Shown here: piece after piece, positions 63,802-64,000 of the stretch
How the letters are laid out: each line of letters begins with the position of its first letter
Position numbering within the stretch: position 1 is the stretch's first letter
Assembly (NCBI GenBank): GCA_963810555.1
Contig: CAWENX010000005.1
Span: forward strand, 186,001 to 250,000
Source: G963677325 sp963810555
GTDB taxonomy: Bacteria > Bacteroidota > Bacteroidia > Bacteroidales > Prolixibacteraceae
Length of the DNA: 64,000 nucleotides
Direction: 5' to 3'
Program-made: the position numbers and the translations under genes
Notes under the pieces: model-generated
Databases searched by the model: none
What the model was told of the DNA's origin: nothing
What the model saw: only the letters and a program-made list of their open reading frames with translations

Positions 63802-64000
63802 TTACTTCCTAAGCCTATTAAGTATTATGTAAATTTTTGGGAAAAATAATTTTATCCAGGCTGCAACAATTATAAATGGTAATCTATAAGGAAAAAATTT
63901 TTTATTAAATACTACGTAGTCAAAAAATGCTAACCCTTTGGGGTCGTATAAAAACTTTCTCCTATCACTAAAACATAAATTTAGAAATGTTTGATATGTA
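63802..64000 (-). CDS. C-terminal part of a polysaccharide-locus protein (5' end outside window)
   Basis: Translated by hand: open from base 64000 to TAA at 63804-63802, about 65 residues including FLNLCFSDRRKFLYDPKGL, AFFDYVVFNKKFFPYRLPFI and IVAAWIKLFFPKIYIILNRLRK. A basic, aromatic-rich tail with one possible membrane-associated helix. It may be the end of a glycosyltransferase, but I cannot assign the family from this fragment. Confidence 0.6.
   Translation of the reverse strand, partial: TYQTFLNLCFSDRRKFLYDPKGLAFFDYVVFNKKFFPYRLPFIIVAAWIKLFFPKIYIILNRLRK

Noticed and set aside
1..64000. tRNA or rRNA genes
   Set aside because: No cloverleaf with a T-loop motif and no rRNA signature sequence noticed on either strand.

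Overview
The window looks like a chromosomal segment of an anaerobic member of the Bacteroidota (Bacteroidales-like). The signs are: very few Shine-Dalgarno sequences; a TAnnTTTG-type promoter; the exbB-exbD-exbD-tonB-pstS-like-TPR operon; a NagB fused to a PIG-L/LmbE deacetylase; a DUF4294-type protein; and many dispersed intergenic repeats of the kind common in this phylum. A complete Flx-Hdr electron-bifurcation operon points to anaerobic metabolism.

Layout. (1) 1-4.6 kb: histidine operon hisG-hisD-hisC-hisB (minus strand, hisB cut by the window edge), preceded by a leader peptide with four consecutive His codons and overlapping terminator/antiterminator hairpins, a textbook attenuator. 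(2) 4.7-7.7 kb: accessory island with a lipoprotein, an NTF2-fold immunity-like protein, an ORF6N DNA-binding protein and a toxin-antitoxin pair with a frameshifted toxin. Copies of a ~60-bp repeat in one orientation separate these genes. GC-rich palindromes follow. (3) 7.7-20.4 kb: carbohydrate genes (GH105-like hydrolase, a frameshifted GHL10 family protein, NagB-deacetylase, two large uncharacterised secreted proteins) around housekeeping ribD, prmC and a DUF4294-type gene. (4) 20.7-31.4 kb: asd, an MG2/TonB-plug protein with a frame break, and the TonB energy-transduction operon. (5) 31.5-38.2 kb: hdrC-hdrB-hdrA-flxD-flxC-flxB-flxA, tightly coupled, expected to couple NADH, ferredoxin and a disulfide-type couple. 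(6) 38.9-47.3 kb: amino-acid permease, pruA, a shredded sensor kinase, a DivIC-like protein, a WecA/TagO-type transferase and VanZ. (7) 47.7-64 kb: surface-polysaccharide locus on the minus strand with GDP-fucose (fcl, gmd), UDP-N-acetyl-L-fucosamine (fnlA, fnlB, fnlC) and dTDP-3-amino-sugar (fdtA- and fdtB-like) genes, plus glycosyltransferases. Small accessory modules (GxxExxY, HEPN-MNT, four-helix bundle) are interspersed.

The most unusual structure is a set of three intergenic arrays (8989-9107, 21818-21911, 38246-38342). In each, a locus-specific hexamer repeats at exactly 11-bp intervals. In two of them there are four forward and four inverted copies about a single dyad axis, plus a shared 15-bp flank. 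I know of no described element with this architecture.

A caution: at least eight genes are broken by single-base indels, almost all in accessory loci. The his, tonB, hdr/flx, asd and pruA genes are intact. This is either real gene decay or locally poor consensus sequence.
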